From the NCBI GenBank assembly GCA_017307165.1, contig JAFKGK010000003.1:682001-746000 (forward strand): a stretch of DNA of 64,000 nt. Reading direction: 5' to 3'. Below, piece by piece: positions 1 through 8,580 of this stretch. Origin of the DNA: Candidatus Melainabacteria bacterium. GTDB lineage: Bacteria; Cyanobacteriota; Vampirovibrionia; Obscuribacterales; Obscuribacteraceae. The notes beneath the pieces are model-generated. The model saw nothing but the letters and a program-made list of their open reading frames with translations. It ran no database searches and was not told where the DNA came from. How positions within the stretch are numbered: the first letter of the stretch is position 1; the number at the start of each line of letters is the position of its first letter. Made by a program: the position numbers and the translations under genes.

Positions 1-1
1 C

Positions 2-466
2 TTTGATAGCTGGGTTGGTGCGCTCGATCGTTATGACTTTGCCAGGCATGTAGAGCCCCATGCCACAAAAATAATTGCTGCTGTCAATGCCATGCGAATC
101 CCCTCTATTTATTTTGGTACCGCCACAGGCGGCATGCTCGACCTCATGTCAGCCACAAAGGCTACATGTATCGGTGTGGATTGGCGATCCGATTTATCGC
201 AGGCCTGGCGCATGATCGGACACGATCGAGCCGTGCAGGGCAATCTCGAGCCATTGACCTTGCTTGCCGACAAGGATGTGATTGTCGACAAGGTGCAGGC
301 AGTGCTAGATCAATCGCAGATGCGGCCGGGACATATTTTTAATCTAGGGCACGGCATTATGAAAGAGACCGACCCAGATAAGGCGCGCTATCTAGTCGAT
401 CTGGTCAAAGAACTCAGTACACGCAAAATAGAAGAGCTCTCCCGCTCGGGACAAGGTGCAAGATGA
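2..466 (+). CDS. hemE: Uroporphyrinogen decarboxylase, C-terminal part (5' end outside window)
   Basis: Decarboxylates the four acetate side chains of uroporphyrinogen III to give coproporphyrinogen III in cytosolic haem synthesis. The reading frame is open from base 2, so the gene enters from the left edge; only about the last 154 residues are present. Typical HemE sequence is visible: FDSWVGAL near the start, FGTATGG, IGVDWR and the C-terminal FNLGHGI followed by a helix ending in LVDLVKELS. An internal ATG at 92 is not the start because homology continues upstream of it. The stop overlaps the ATG of the protoporphyrinogen oxidase gene by 4 bases (ATGA), so the two haem genes are translationally coupled. 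Identification is confident; the N-terminal half cannot be judged. Confidence 0.93.
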   Translation, partial: FDSWVGALDRYDFARHVEPHATKIIAAVNAMRIPSIYFGTATGGMLDLMSATKATCIGVDWRSDLSQAWRMIGHDRAVQGNLEPLTLLADKDVIVDKVQAVLDQSQMRPGHIFNLGHGIMKETDPDKARYLVDLVKELSTRKIEELSRSGQGAR

Positions 467-1953
467 ATCAGAGTCCAAGACCTGGCAAAGCAAGTTTTGC
501 CATCATAGGTGGTGGTATCAGCGGTTTGAGTGCGGCATTTTATCTACACAAGCACTTGTCCCAAACGAGCAAAGACGATTTTGAAATAAGCGTTTTTGAG
601 GCAAGCCATCGTTTTGGCGGTGTCATCGAGACACTCGAGGCCAAGGGTTGCACCATCGAGTCTGGCCCTGATTCTTTTATAACAAATAAGCCAGGCCTGC
701 TCGATTTGGCGTCGGATCTCGCCATCTCCGATCAAATCATTTCTACTAATAAAGACGGCCGAGGAGCCTACGTTTTGGCAAAGGGACGACTCAACAAATT
801 ACCTGATGGTTTTGTCATGCTTGCTCCTTCCAAATTGCTGCCTTTTTGCCTTTCAGCTCCACTGTCCCTGTCCGGCAAGTTGAGAGCAATGCTCGATCTC
901 TTTTTGCCTGCACGCAAAAGCAAACAAGACGAGAGTCTTGCCTCATTCGTTCGCAGGAGATTTGGTGTCGAGGTCTTGCAAAAACTGGCTCAGCCTCTTG
1001 TGGCCGGGATCTATGTAGGTGATGCTGAAAAATTGTCGGCGGCCTGTGTGGCCGAGAGATTTGTGCAAATCGAAAGCACTAAAGGTAGTGTCATAAGAGG
1101 TTTGATGTCGCAGGTCGCCAAGTCATCCAGAGACTCGGGTAGCGGAGCTCGATATGGCCTTTTTGCCTCCTTTAAAAATGGTATACAGACTGTAGTCGAT
1201 GCTCTCATCAGCAGTCTGGCAGCGTCTGGTGTCAACTTGCGCAAAAATTGCGAAGTGCATTCTGTAAGAACGCTTAATGGAGGTACCAGTACCAAAAAAA
1301 TAGCAGTGCAGCTGGATGATCGTACTGTCGCCTTTGACGGGGTGATACTTGCTACACCGGCGCGCGTCACTGCTCGTTTGCTCGGCAATGGTGAGGCCAT
1401 CTCAGCTTCTCTCGACAAAATACCTGCTGCTTCGAGTGCAGTAGCCAATTTTGTCTTTGATAAATCAGAGTTTGCCTTTGAGCCAGACGGTTTTGGCGTG
1501 GTCATACCAGAGACCGAGATTGCAAGTCGTGGCTATGCGGCTATTGCTATATCATTTGCTTCCAAAAAATTTGCCGGGCGTGCCCCGCAAGATCTCGTAG
1601 TCGTGCGGGTCTTTTTGGGTGGAGTCAAAATGGAAAATCTATTGGCAGAGAGCGACGAGAGGCTCTTGGAACGGGCCCAAGCCGATTTGTCTAAACTGCT
1701 GGGAGCTGGTAAACCACTGTACAGCCGCGTCCATCGCTGGCATCAGGCAATGCCGCAATATCTCGTTGGACACAAGGATGTGGTTGCCGATGTCAGCTCG
1801 CATTTGCCCACAGGAGTCTTGCTTGCTGGAGCCAGCTACCATGGAGTCGGCTTGCCTGATTGTGTCGCCACCGCCAAAAGTGCAGCCCTTCAGCTTATCG
1901 ATCACTACAATACGTCTCTTGCGGACTCTCAGCGTGCAGCTGTGCTACATTAG
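463..1953 (+). CDS. hemY: Protoporphyrinogen oxidase (FAD-dependent, HemY/PPOX type)
   Basis: Flavoprotein that oxidises protoporphyrinogen IX (or coproporphyrinogen III in the coproporphyrin-dependent branch) late in haem synthesis. The 496-residue length suits the family. A dinucleotide-binding motif IIGGGISGLSAAF lies at about residues 14-26, followed by FEASHRFGG, the usual flavin-ribose segment. The C-terminal FAD contact region reads LLAGASYHGVGLPD at about 451-464. The family-typical IESGPDSF occurs near residue 65. The start ATG overlaps the hemE stop, and hemE-hemY adjacency supports a haem role. No ferrochelatase gene is seen in the window. Whether the product is protoporphyrin or coproporphyrin cannot be told from sequence alone. 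Confidence 0.9.
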   Translation: MNQSPRPGKASFAIIGGGISGLSAAFYLHKHLSQTSKDDFEISVFEASHRFGGVIETLEAKGCTIESGPDSFITNKPGLLDLASDLAISDQIISTNKDGRGAYVLAKGRLNKLPDGFVMLAPSKLLPFCLSAPLSLSGKLRAMLDLFLPARKSKQDESLASFVRRRFGVEVLQKLAQPLVAGIYVGDAEKLSAACVAERFVQIESTKGSVIRGLMSQVAKSSRDSGSGARYGLFASFKNGIQTVVDALISSLAASGVNLRKNCEVHSVRTLNGGTSTKKIAVQLDDRTVAFDGVILATPARVTARLLGNGEAISASLDKIPAASSAVANFVFDKSEFAFEPDGFGVVIPETEIASRGYAAIAISFASKKFAGRAPQDLVVVRVFLGGVKMENLLAESDERLLERAQADLSKLLGAGKPLYSRVHRWHQAMPQYLVGHKDVVADVSSHLPTGVLLAGASYHGVGLPDCVATAKSAALQLIDHYNTSLADSQRAAVLH

Positions 1954-1980
1954 AGACTGGTATCCAGGCGGGTCTTAAAA

Positions 1981-3690
1981 ATGTCATCACATTTGCCAGA
2001 TAGGGCCGATCGCATCAATTCCTGGGCCAAGGTCAAGGGCGGTCCTGTTATCGCCGTGATCGACATGGGCACCAATTCCTTTCATATGATCGTTTGCCAG
2101 GCTTCTCCAAGTAAGGATCATTTTGAGGTCCTGGCCAAAATAAAAGAAGCAGTTCCCTTTTTCAGACGCTCGCTGACTGCACATTATATCGACGAGACGG
2201 CCATGCGTGCTTGTGTCCGGATCTTGCGAGACATGCAAAAAAAAGCTCGCGAAAAAGGTGCTAGCGTGATCGTTGCCACTGCTACTTCGGCCGTCAGAGA
2301 AAGCAAAAATGGCGAGGATTGCTTGAGAAGGATCAGGCAAGAGCTAAAAATAGATGCGCGTATGATCTCAGGCAAAGAAGAAGCCCGCATGATTTATCTC
2401 GGAGTCTTGTCCGGACTGGTGCATTCTTCGTGGGCCAATGCTGCTGGACTTTTTCCAGGCAGCAACCGCTTTTGCATTGTCGATATAGGTGGGGGCAGTA
2501 CCGAATTGATCGTCGGCGACCGCGACCATATCTATTTTGCCGAGTCCTATAAACTCGGAGCTGCTCGTCTGACTCAGAGGTTTTTTAAAAAAAACAGCAA
2601 GGGATGCGTGAGCCGCGAACAGATCAAAGCGTTGCATGAAGAAGTCCGTGGTGTGCTCAGGCCGTCTTCCAATGGCATAGCAAACAGTGGTGGATTTAGT
2701 CTTTTGCTTGGTACTTCCGGCACGATTCAAGCCTTAGCCAAGCTCGATCGTGCATCTAGTGGTAAGTCTCAAGCCGAGCTCTCTGGCTTTCGCATTACCA
2801 GAGAGCGCCTCAAGCAAATCGTGTCCTACCTCGAAAACGCTGCACTAAAGGGAGAAAAGCCCAAGGGTGTATCTAGCGATCGCAATGAGACAATTTTGGC
2901 TGGGGCCATTGTTTTATTAGAGACCATGCGTTCTCTAGATGTCCAAGAAATAGCCGTTTGTTCGCAGGCTCTTCGAGAAGGCGTAGTTGTGGACAGGTTT
3001 TTACAGACAGGCTGGTACGATGCAGGTCTTTTAAAACATAGAGATCCACGTTCGCATTCGGTGCACAATCTGCTCGAAAAATATGGTGGCGGACTTGCTC
3101 ACGCGCAGCATGTCGCCTATCTTTCTCAATTATTTTTTCAAAAGACTCGCGGCATCTTGCATGATTATCAGGAAGACGAAGGGCATCTGCTCTGGTCTGC
3201 CGCCATGCTGCATGATGTCGGGATGTTTATCGGGCGCAATGGGCATCATAAGCACTCTTACTATCTGATCAAGCACGGTGGTTTGCTTGGACATTCCGAA
3301 GAAGAGGTCTCTCTCATCGCCAGTATTGCGAGGTATCATCGCGGTTCTGAACCTAAGATCACTCACGAAGCCTGGTTGGAACTCGATGTGGATAGTCGCA
3401 AAGTCGTATATGATCTCGCCTGCTTCTTGAGATTGGCCGAAGCCCTGGATCGTAGTCACAGACGCGTGGTCAAGGATTTTAGATTGATAGTCAAAAACGA
3501 GACAATGACTGTATTACTTGATGCTGACAATAACGACAACTGCCGCTCCGAAATCTGGGCATTTAACGAAAAAAAGGCGTTTATAGAACAGCATTTTCAG
3601 ATCAAACTTGAAGTGTTGATCGATGCGGCTAAAGACAATACCGAAAAGTCAGCCAGACCAACGCTCGAGATCTCGCGCAACAATCTATAG
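1981..3690 (+). CDS. ppx: Exopolyphosphatase / GppA-type phosphatase with C-terminal HD domain
   Basis: Predicted to hydrolyse polyphosphate or pppGpp in the cytoplasm. The N-terminal actin-like ATPase fold is clear: IDMGTNSFHMIV at about residues 27-38, ATSAVRESKN, SGKEEARMIYLG, the phosphate-binding VDIGGGSTELIVGD and LLGTSGT. The C-terminal third (about 350-540) is HD-like, with AAMLHDVG, HHKHSYYLI and IARYHRG. The two-part 569-residue architecture matches the long Ppx type. It begins 27 bases after the oxidase stop, so it may belong to the haem transcript. Its last 6 bases overlap the end of the convergent TPR gene. Ppx and GppA activities are hard to separate by sequence, so the symbol is tentative. 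Confidence 0.87.
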   Translation: MSSHLPDRADRINSWAKVKGGPVIAVIDMGTNSFHMIVCQASPSKDHFEVLAKIKEAVPFFRRSLTAHYIDETAMRACVRILRDMQKKAREKGASVIVATATSAVRESKNGEDCLRRIRQELKIDARMISGKEEARMIYLGVLSGLVHSSWANAAGLFPGSNRFCIVDIGGGSTELIVGDRDHIYFAESYKLGAARLTQRFFKKNSKGCVSREQIKALHEEVRGVLRPSSNGIANSGGFSLLLGTSGTIQALAKLDRASSGKSQAELSGFRITRERLKQIVSYLENAALKGEKPKGVSSDRNETILAGAIVLLETMRSLDVQEIAVCSQALREGVVVDRFLQTGWYDAGLLKHRDPRSHSVHNLLEKYGGGLAHAQHVAYLSQLFFQKTRGILHDYQEDEGHLLWSAAMLHDVGMFIGRNGHHKHSYYLIKHGGLLGHSEEEVSLIASIARYHRGSEPKITHEAWLELDVDSRKVVYDLACFLRLAEALDRSHRRVVKDFRLIVKNETMTVLLDADNNDNCRSEIWAFNEKKAFIEQHFQIKLEVLIDAAKDNTEKSARPTLEISRNNL

Positions 3691-4602
3691 ATACTTGTTG
3701 TTTTTTTGAGCGACTTGTTTGTTTTGCTTTTGGCCTGGCCAGTTTGTGTATGTTTTGATTATGTGTCTATTGGTGCTTTGCCCGACAGGATCAGGGCTAG
3801 TCGCCAGTGGTGCACCATCTGCCAAGTTATTTGGCGGGTCGGTATTAGGCATGCCAGCCACACGGATCTCTGCATCTTTGATGATCTTGTCCGCCTGGGC
3901 ACGGGCCGGCTCGCGGATATAATTTTCCATGTGTGTACTGATGCCAAAAAAGGTTGATTGGCCATTGGTGACAAGTTGTGGATGATTGACACGAATATCT
4001 TCGATCTCATCCTCAGCAGCTCTGAGGATAGCATCTGCTTGGCGCTTGGCCTCGGCCAATATCGAGCGTTTATGTTCCTCGACTAGTTTGCGTCTTGCCT
4101 CGGCAAAGTAGGAAGCAGTGGAAGCAGTGTCATTAGCCTGATTAGCCACTCCTATTTTTTTGTCCTCTATGAGACTTGCAGGCGCAGGTGGTGGCAAAGG
4201 CAGGCCACCATAGCTAGCCGAGATTTGTCTATTGCTGCTTTTTCTTACTCCTTGCCCTTGTTTAGACTTGGTCAGCATGGCAATGCATTCACGCCCTTTT
4301 TGCTTAACGGCGTCATCTCCTGGCAAGGTCAAAAGTTGGCCATAATGAAAATTTGCTTGCTTGTAATCACCCAGAGCGCAAAAACAATGCCCGAGTATAT
4401 AGTGGGGGCGATAATCCTGAGGGTTGCGCTGGCTGTATGTCTGCAAGGCTGCGATTGCAGTCGTATAATCTCGCTGCGCGTAGGCTTTTTCGCCTTTTTG
4501 ATAGTATTCGTAGCTCTTGCTGGCCTCTGCTGGTCCGGCCATAAGCAATACCAGGCTAATGGCCGAGGTCAGGAGCAATGTCATTATCGATATAATACGC
4601 AA
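3685..4602 (-). CDS. Secreted TPR protein
   Basis: Unknown function. The 305-residue protein has a Sec signal peptide (about residues 1-27, ending AGPAEA). At least two TPR helices follow (about 29-100), recognisable by AYAQRDYTTAIAAL and YILGHCFCALGDYKQA. The rest is low-complexity and charged, with a predicted coiled stretch rich in Ala, Glu, Lys and Arg at about 165-200, and an Asn/Lys-rich tail. It is the last gene of a minus-strand run from 7480; 72 bases separate it from the START-like gene, so it may have its own promoter. Its stop overlaps the phosphatase stop. TPR proteins of this kind act as periplasmic or outer-membrane scaffolds; no partner can be named. Confidence 0.75.
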   Translation of the reverse strand: MRIISIMTLLLTSAISLVLLMAGPAEASKSYEYYQKGEKAYAQRDYTTAIAALQTYSQRNPQDYRPHYILGHCFCALGDYKQANFHYGQLLTLPGDDAVKQKGRECIAMLTKSKQGQGVRKSSNRQISASYGGLPLPPPAPASLIEDKKIGVANQANDTASTASYFAEARRKLVEEHKRSILAEAKRQADAILRAAEDEIEDIRVNHPQLVTNGQSTFFGISTHMENYIREPARAQADKIIKDAEIRVAGMPNTDPPNNLADGAPLATSPDPVGQSTNRHIIKTYTNWPGQKQNKQVAQKNNKYL

Positions 4603-4674
4603 GTCAAAGATCCGCTTGGCAAGGTCGCTTATTTAGATTAGCGATCTCGGACGTGTATGACAAATAATATTTGC

Positions 4675-5232
4675 TTAGTTTGTCGTATTTGCTTGCGCGA
4701 TATTTTTGGCCATGGTTTCGGCCTGACTCTTTACGTTATTGAGGCGCTTTTGGATTTTTTTTTGCGTAATACTGTTCATCATGGTCTTGGGCACAGGCAT
4801 ACCGATATCGATATGGGTCGAAAGCGTCAATTTTGTACCGTCCTTGACTGGATCGAGAACCCAGCTGCCTTCCATGGCTTTGAAGCGGTCGGACTTGACC
4901 AGCTTGTAATCGATACGCTCGTTTAGAGTCTCTTTTTGGTGGATCTGATTGACAGCAGCGCCAATGACAGGGATGAGGACCATTTTTTGTTCGATAAGAG
5001 CCTCATCGCCATTTTCTTGTAGGACCTTGCTATATGCAAGATCAGGATCATGCTTGCGCTCTTCGTGAACGGCCTTCCAGACGACTTCGGGTGGTGCTTT
5101 GATCTCTACTACTGCAGAGACAAATGCGTTTTTGTCTTTGTCAGCAGCAAGTGCAGGTTGCATCGAAGCCACAGTGGCAGTCGAAATGCTGGCCAGAGCG
5201 GCCATGCTCAGGAAGACTTTCTGTATAACCAC
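4675..5232 (-). CDS. START/SRPBCC-fold lipid- or ligand-binding protein, secreted
   Basis: The 185-residue product starts with a signal peptide ending near ALA at about residue 29. The rest reads as a helix-grip (SRPBCC, polyketide-cyclase-like) domain: VSAVVEIKAPPEVVWKAVHE at the first strand and helix, SWVLDPVKDGTKLTLSTHIDIG in the sheet, and a long C-terminal helix (KIQKRLNNVKSQAETMAKNI). The family binds hydrophobic ligands in a central cavity. It follows the ICMT-like gene by 45 bases in the same direction. Next to a LolA-like protein, this suggests handling of a lipid or other hydrophobic compound in the periplasm. The ligand is unknown. Confidence 0.75.
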   Translation of the reverse strand: MVIQKVFLSMAALASISTATVASMQPALAADKDKNAFVSAVVEIKAPPEVVWKAVHEERKHDPDLAYSKVLQENGDEALIEQKMVLIPVIGAAVNQIHQKETLNERIDYKLVKSDRFKAMEGSWVLDPVKDGTKLTLSTHIDIGMPVPKTMMNSITQKKIQKRLNNVKSQAETMAKNIAQANTTN

Positions 5233-5277
5233 GATGACACCTCGCCAAAAGTTGTAAAGAGTCTAGCAGGCAATTGG

Positions 5278-5922
5278 CTAAACGCCAATCGGAATAAATC
5301 TGGGGACGAGACGTCTCCATTTTAGTTTCCGAGCATACTCTTCGTATTCTTGGCCAAAGGTATCGATGAGCAGTTTTTCTTCGTATTTTGCACGTCTGAG
5401 CCACAGAGGGGCTACTGCGCACACAGCGATGATGAGTGATATAGGTGAAAGAGCGGCGATCGATGCACCAGTAAGAGACTGGATGATGCCCGAATAGGCA
5501 GGATGCATCACAAATTGCAAGAGTCCGCCGGATCTGAGCTTTTGACCTTCGAGCAACTCTGCATCGGTCGAAAACGATTCGCCTAGCGAATACCAGCCAC
5601 CGATCATAAAAATAAGACCACTAAGCAGTATGGCGACTCCCAGCCAGGCTACGACCAGCATGGCACCCTGAGGTTCGCGGGTGAGGCTGACCAGAGGTAC
5701 AGATTGAAAACCGGTCAAGCCATTTAAATGCAGGGTAGACAGTGTAATGACGGCTATATTGAGCAGCGATACCAATTGTGGTGCTCTTTGCAAAAGAAAA
5801 TTGTTTTCGTAGAATACGCCCTTGCCTCGACGTGAAAAGCCTTGAGCCAGCACGGGAACGGCAAATATCACCCCAATCGAGACCAGGCCTGCGACTGCGA
5901 TGGTTGGCGGACAAAAACTCAT
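5278..5922 (-). CDS. Isoprenylcysteine-carboxyl-methyltransferase-like membrane protein
   Basis: A polytopic 214-residue protein with about five hydrophobic segments. The C-terminal third carries the ICMT/PEMT-type core: GLLQFVMHPAYSG (family pattern RHPxYxG) at about 130-142, then RRAKYEEKLLIDTFGQEYEEYARK (family pattern EExxLxxxFGxxYxxY) and a final RxxP-like RLVPRF. Such enzymes transfer methyl groups from S-adenosylmethionine to small or lipid substrates at the membrane, but many bacterial members have no known substrate. The start overlaps the stop of the upstream LolA-like gene by 4 bases, showing translational coupling. A phospholipid, isoprenoid or fatty-acid substrate would fit the neighbours; this is inference. 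Confidence 0.77.
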   Translation of the reverse strand: MSFCPPTIAVAGLVSIGVIFAVPVLAQGFSRRGKGVFYENNFLLQRAPQLVSLLNIAVITLSTLHLNGLTGFQSVPLVSLTREPQGAMLVVAWLGVAILLSGLIFMIGGWYSLGESFSTDAELLEGQKLRSGGLLQFVMHPAYSGIIQSLTGASIAALSPISLIIAVCAVAPLWLRRAKYEEKLLIDTFGQEYEEYARKLKWRRLVPRFIPIGV

Positions 5923-6695
5923 GATTGCTTAGCTCCCTTGTTGTTTTTTACGTCAAATACTTCTTTGGCCAGACCAGGGTTGGCCTTAAAATCAGACCAG
6001 GTCGAATAAGATACTAGTTTGCCGGACTCATAGTCCCACCATGCTTGTGGTAGATGCGTGCCGGGATCAACGGCTACTCTCTTAAAAATCTCATTGTTTT
6101 TATGCCTGATCTCGAGAACCAGCATCTGACCAGCCAGTCCGCGCACCTGCATGGGCCTCGAGACCTTTGCCATATCACCTTTGCTGACAAAGGACTTGAG
6201 TGCTCTTGCCAGAGATCCCATGTCCGAGTCGACCATGGGATAACCATTGGCGGTGCGCAAAAAATGTGAACGAGGCGATAGATCCACAGTAAACATGGAG
6301 AGGCGACCGCCTGGATGTGCTTTTACCTTGCCGGATTCGCCCATCACTGCAAGAGCCCCTTTGCGTTCTCCTGATTTTGTCTCGACTCTGATCAGCCTTG
6401 GTTTTTTAAAAAATAAGGTGCCGCCTTCTGTGACTTTTTTTGATTTGAGTGCAGTCATTTCAAAATCAACTGTATAGTCCTCAAAAGAGTTTGCAGCAGA
6501 AATCATCCTTTCTATCTCGGCGTTCCCGTCCGCCATCTCAGTATCTTTGGGTGCGGGAGCTTCGTATAGAGACGCATCTATATTGTTAGCCTTGCTCTTG
6601 GATTGAGCCTCTGGCGCCGCTAGGCCAATTACAAAGGAGCCAAGCGCCATAGTGGCCACGAGGCTCGAGATCGTAAGATTGAGATGTCTTTGCAT
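5919..6695 (-). CDS. LolA-like / DUF1571-like periplasmic carrier
   Basis: A 258-residue protein with a signal peptide (about residues 1-31, ending PEAQSKS). The mature part has the half-barrel pattern of LolA-type proteins: FEDYTVDFEMTAL, then GGTLFFKKPRLIRVETKSG, later LVLEIRHKN, FKRVAVDPGTHLPQAWWDYESGKLV and STWSDFKANPGL. LolA proteins carry lipoproteins, and relatives carry lipids, across the periplasm. The KPRLIRVE stretch is typical of both LolA and DUF1571 groups, so classical LolA is not claimed. Coupled to the methyltransferase gene (4-base overlap) and only 2 bases from the haem-oxygenase-fold gene upstream. Confidence 0.72.
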   Translation of the reverse strand: MQRHLNLTISSLVATMALGSFVIGLAAPEAQSKSKANNIDASLYEAPAPKDTEMADGNAEIERMISAANSFEDYTVDFEMTALKSKKVTEGGTLFFKKPRLIRVETKSGERKGALAVMGESGKVKAHPGGRLSMFTVDLSPRSHFLRTANGYPMVDSDMGSLARALKSFVSKGDMAKVSRPMQVRGLAGQMLVLEIRHKNNEIFKRVAVDPGTHLPQAWWDYESGKLVSYSTWSDFKANPGLAKEVFDVKNNKGAKQS

Positions 6696-6697
6696 AT

Positions 6698-7480
6698 TTA
6701 TTTGACTCGTTGCGCTATTGCGGGTTTGTTAGCGCCCGGTACTTGCCAGAGGGTAAAAACCGCTTGTGTTATGGCATCTACTGGGACGGGGAGATTATTA
6801 GGGAGGCTTGGTGAAATCGGTTGACTAGCTTCTGCCTCGGCGATATTGAGCATGCGCTTCATAGAGAGTGCTTGCCGCGTATTGGGGCTGGCATGCAATC
6901 TCAACCACTTTAGTCCGTTCTCTATCGCATTTGTTCCATATTGTTGAGTGTGTTGGCTGAAATATTTTTCGAATATATCCAGCACTCTCCGTGAAAACTG
7001 CGTAGCAGCTATCTCTGCCGCAATGATTGCCTGCACGCCTTCGAGTAGATTGCCCTGACGGCAATAGTGGTTGGTGCAATCTATGAGCGGTATTATCGGT
7101 GAAGGCACTGCTTTTATCGCGGACTCTAGTTGAGAGTCATCAAGGCCTGCAAGTTTGCACTGGTCTTTGTAGAGATTTTGATAATGCAATTCTTCGTCGG
7201 ACAAGCGGTCGAGAAAAGATATAGATGACGTATGCTCGACTGCAAATTTGTCTCTGACTGCCTGAATATTGGCCGGCAATTGCTGGATAAACGGCCAGAG
7301 GATTAGACAGATCTCTCTGCCCTGGGCTATTTCATCTGTATTGACCCCAGCCAACCAGGCAGATCTCGATAGGCCATCGGACATGACCGAGGACATGGTC
7401 AAGATCCAGTGCTTGTCTTTATTGCTTTCAGCCAATGCGGCCTCCATCCGATAGTTTTTTCCTTCAATATTCAAGCTCAT
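6698..7480 (-). CDS. Haem-oxygenase-fold (TenA/UndA/CADD-like) putative metal-dependent oxidase
   Basis: A soluble, all-helical 260-residue protein. Metal-ligand positions of the haem-oxygenase-like non-haem oxidase superfamily can be seen: ExxH at Glu96/His99 (in SDEELHYQNLY), Glu156 (IIAAEIAATQF) and His196 (WLRLHASPN). UndA, a fatty-acid decarboxylase, and CADD belong to this fold. The distal Asp and His often found after the last His are not obvious, so a full di-iron site is uncertain and a TenA- or PqqC-like non-metal role remains possible. It heads the minus-strand run and lies 132 bases from the divergent lipid-like operon. The ATG at 7480 is preceded by a 13-base tandem repeat that duplicates the start region. 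Confidence 0.62.
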   Translation of the reverse strand: MSLNIEGKNYRMEAALAESNKDKHWILTMSSVMSDGLSRSAWLAGVNTDEIAQGREICLILWPFIQQLPANIQAVRDKFAVEHTSSISFLDRLSDEELHYQNLYKDQCKLAGLDDSQLESAIKAVPSPIIPLIDCTNHYCRQGNLLEGVQAIIAAEIAATQFSRRVLDIFEKYFSQHTQQYGTNAIENGLKWLRLHASPNTRQALSMKRMLNIAEAEASQPISPSLPNNLPVPVDAITQAVFTLWQVPGANKPAIAQRVK

Positions 7481-7504
7481 TATTCAAGCTCAACATTCGA
7501 GCTC
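7466..7504 (-). repeat. 13-base tandem repeat spanning a start codon, with short upstream ORFs
   Basis: Three imperfect 13-base units (aatattcaagctc, attattcaagctc, aacattcgagctc) sit at 7466-7478, 7479-7491 and 7492-7504, with a partial fourth. Read on the minus strand, they reproduce the beginning of the haem-oxygenase-fold gene and give ATGs at 7509, 7496 and 7480. The ATG at 7509 opens a 9-codon ORF whose TAA (7482-7480) overlaps the gene's ATG as TAATG. The ATG at 7496 opens a 10-codon ORF ending inside the gene. This could be simple slippage or could alter translation of the downstream gene. Confidence 0.6.
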
Positions 7505-7612
7505 AACATTTTATTTTAGTCTCATTACTTTACTACGCCTCCAGCCATCACAGACACAAGCATTTGGATGATGTTAAACTTTTCAATACGCCAGGCGAGG
7601 ATATCTTGACCC

Positions 7613-8578
7613 GTGTCCAGAGACACAAATAGCCTCTCATCGACCCCAATCCCACCTATAATCGGTGTCAACGGCGCTCAGCCTCAGATCCCTTGCGAGA
7701 TCCGATCGATCAAGAGTGCGGACGGTCGCGAGTTGTTTTGCCGCTTCTGGAAGGGGCAGGCCGGGCACCCTGTTATCGTCTATCTGCATGGGATCGAGGG
7801 GCATTCGCAGTGGTTCGAAAATACTGCTAGCTATCTCAATGGCAAGGGCATGACGATATATGCGGCCGATCGTCGAGGAGCTGGTCTTAATCCAAGGGAT
7901 CGAGGCAATCTGACCAGCTACAAAGATTTTTTGGCCGATATCGAGACCCTTGTCCGCAAGATTGGTTTTGATCATATGGGCCATCCCATTATCTTGATGG
8001 CCAATTGCTGGGGAGCCAAGGCTGCTACAGTGATGTGCGCAAAAGATTACAAGCCTGTATCAGCGGATGAGTTGACCCTGCCAATTGCCGGGCTTGTCAT
8101 GACTAGTCCCGCTATCTTTTCTAAGATCGATTATGACCTTGGCACCAAGATGCAAATTGCTTACAACTCTTTGTTGGGCAAGGGAGGGCGTAGTGACAGT
8201 AAACGCAAATGGTCTATTCCTCTCGAGATCGATATGTTTACGGATAATCCTACTTTTCAAGGATATCTGCAGCGCGATCCCCTCAGGCTCACAGAGGCTA
8301 CGGCCGATTTTTTTGTAGAAAATTACAAATTGACCAAATTGGCAGAAAAGACAGCCTCCAGTATCGACTTGCCGGTCTTGCTATTGCAAGGTGGGGCAGA
8401 TCGTATAGTCGATCTCGAAAAGACGCAGGGATATTTTGCTCGTCTCAAATCTCCGGTCAAGGATATGAGGATATTTCCCGATTCGGCTCACAGCCTCGAT
8501 TTTGATGCTAATTGGTTTAGAGAATACACTCATGTCTTGTCTGAGTGGATCATGGCTCAGTGCCCGGTAGTCAGATAA
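7613..8578 (+). CDS. Alpha/beta hydrolase with Cys in the nucleophile position
   Basis: A 321-residue alpha/beta-hydrolase-fold protein, closest in style to the monoglyceride-lipase/lysophospholipase group. The oxyanion segment VYLHGIEGHSQWF is at about 56-68, DRRGAG at 86-91, an acid in QGGADRIVD (Asp263) and a His in PDSAHSLDF (His293). The nucleophile elbow reads MANCWGAKA, so Cys132 replaces the usual Ser and Ala replaces the first Gly of GxSxG. Cys nucleophiles occur in dienelactone hydrolase and some acyltransferases, so it may act in acyl transfer rather than hydrolysis, or be a poor enzyme. First gene of a seven-gene operon; GTG start. The enolase-superfamily gene follows at once. Confidence 0.85.
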   Translation: MSRDTNSLSSTPIPPIIGVNGAQPQIPCEIRSIKSADGRELFCRFWKGQAGHPVIVYLHGIEGHSQWFENTASYLNGKGMTIYAADRRGAGLNPRDRGNLTSYKDFLADIETLVRKIGFDHMGHPIILMANCWGAKAATVMCAKDYKPVSADELTLPIAGLVMTSPAIFSKIDYDLGTKMQIAYNSLLGKGGRSDSKRKWSIPLEIDMFTDNPTFQGYLQRDPLRLTEATADFFVENYKLTKLAEKTASSIDLPVLLLQGGADRIVDLEKTQGYFARLKSPVKDMRIFPDSAHSLDFDANWFREYTHVLSEWIMAQCPVVR

Positions 8579-8580
8579 TC

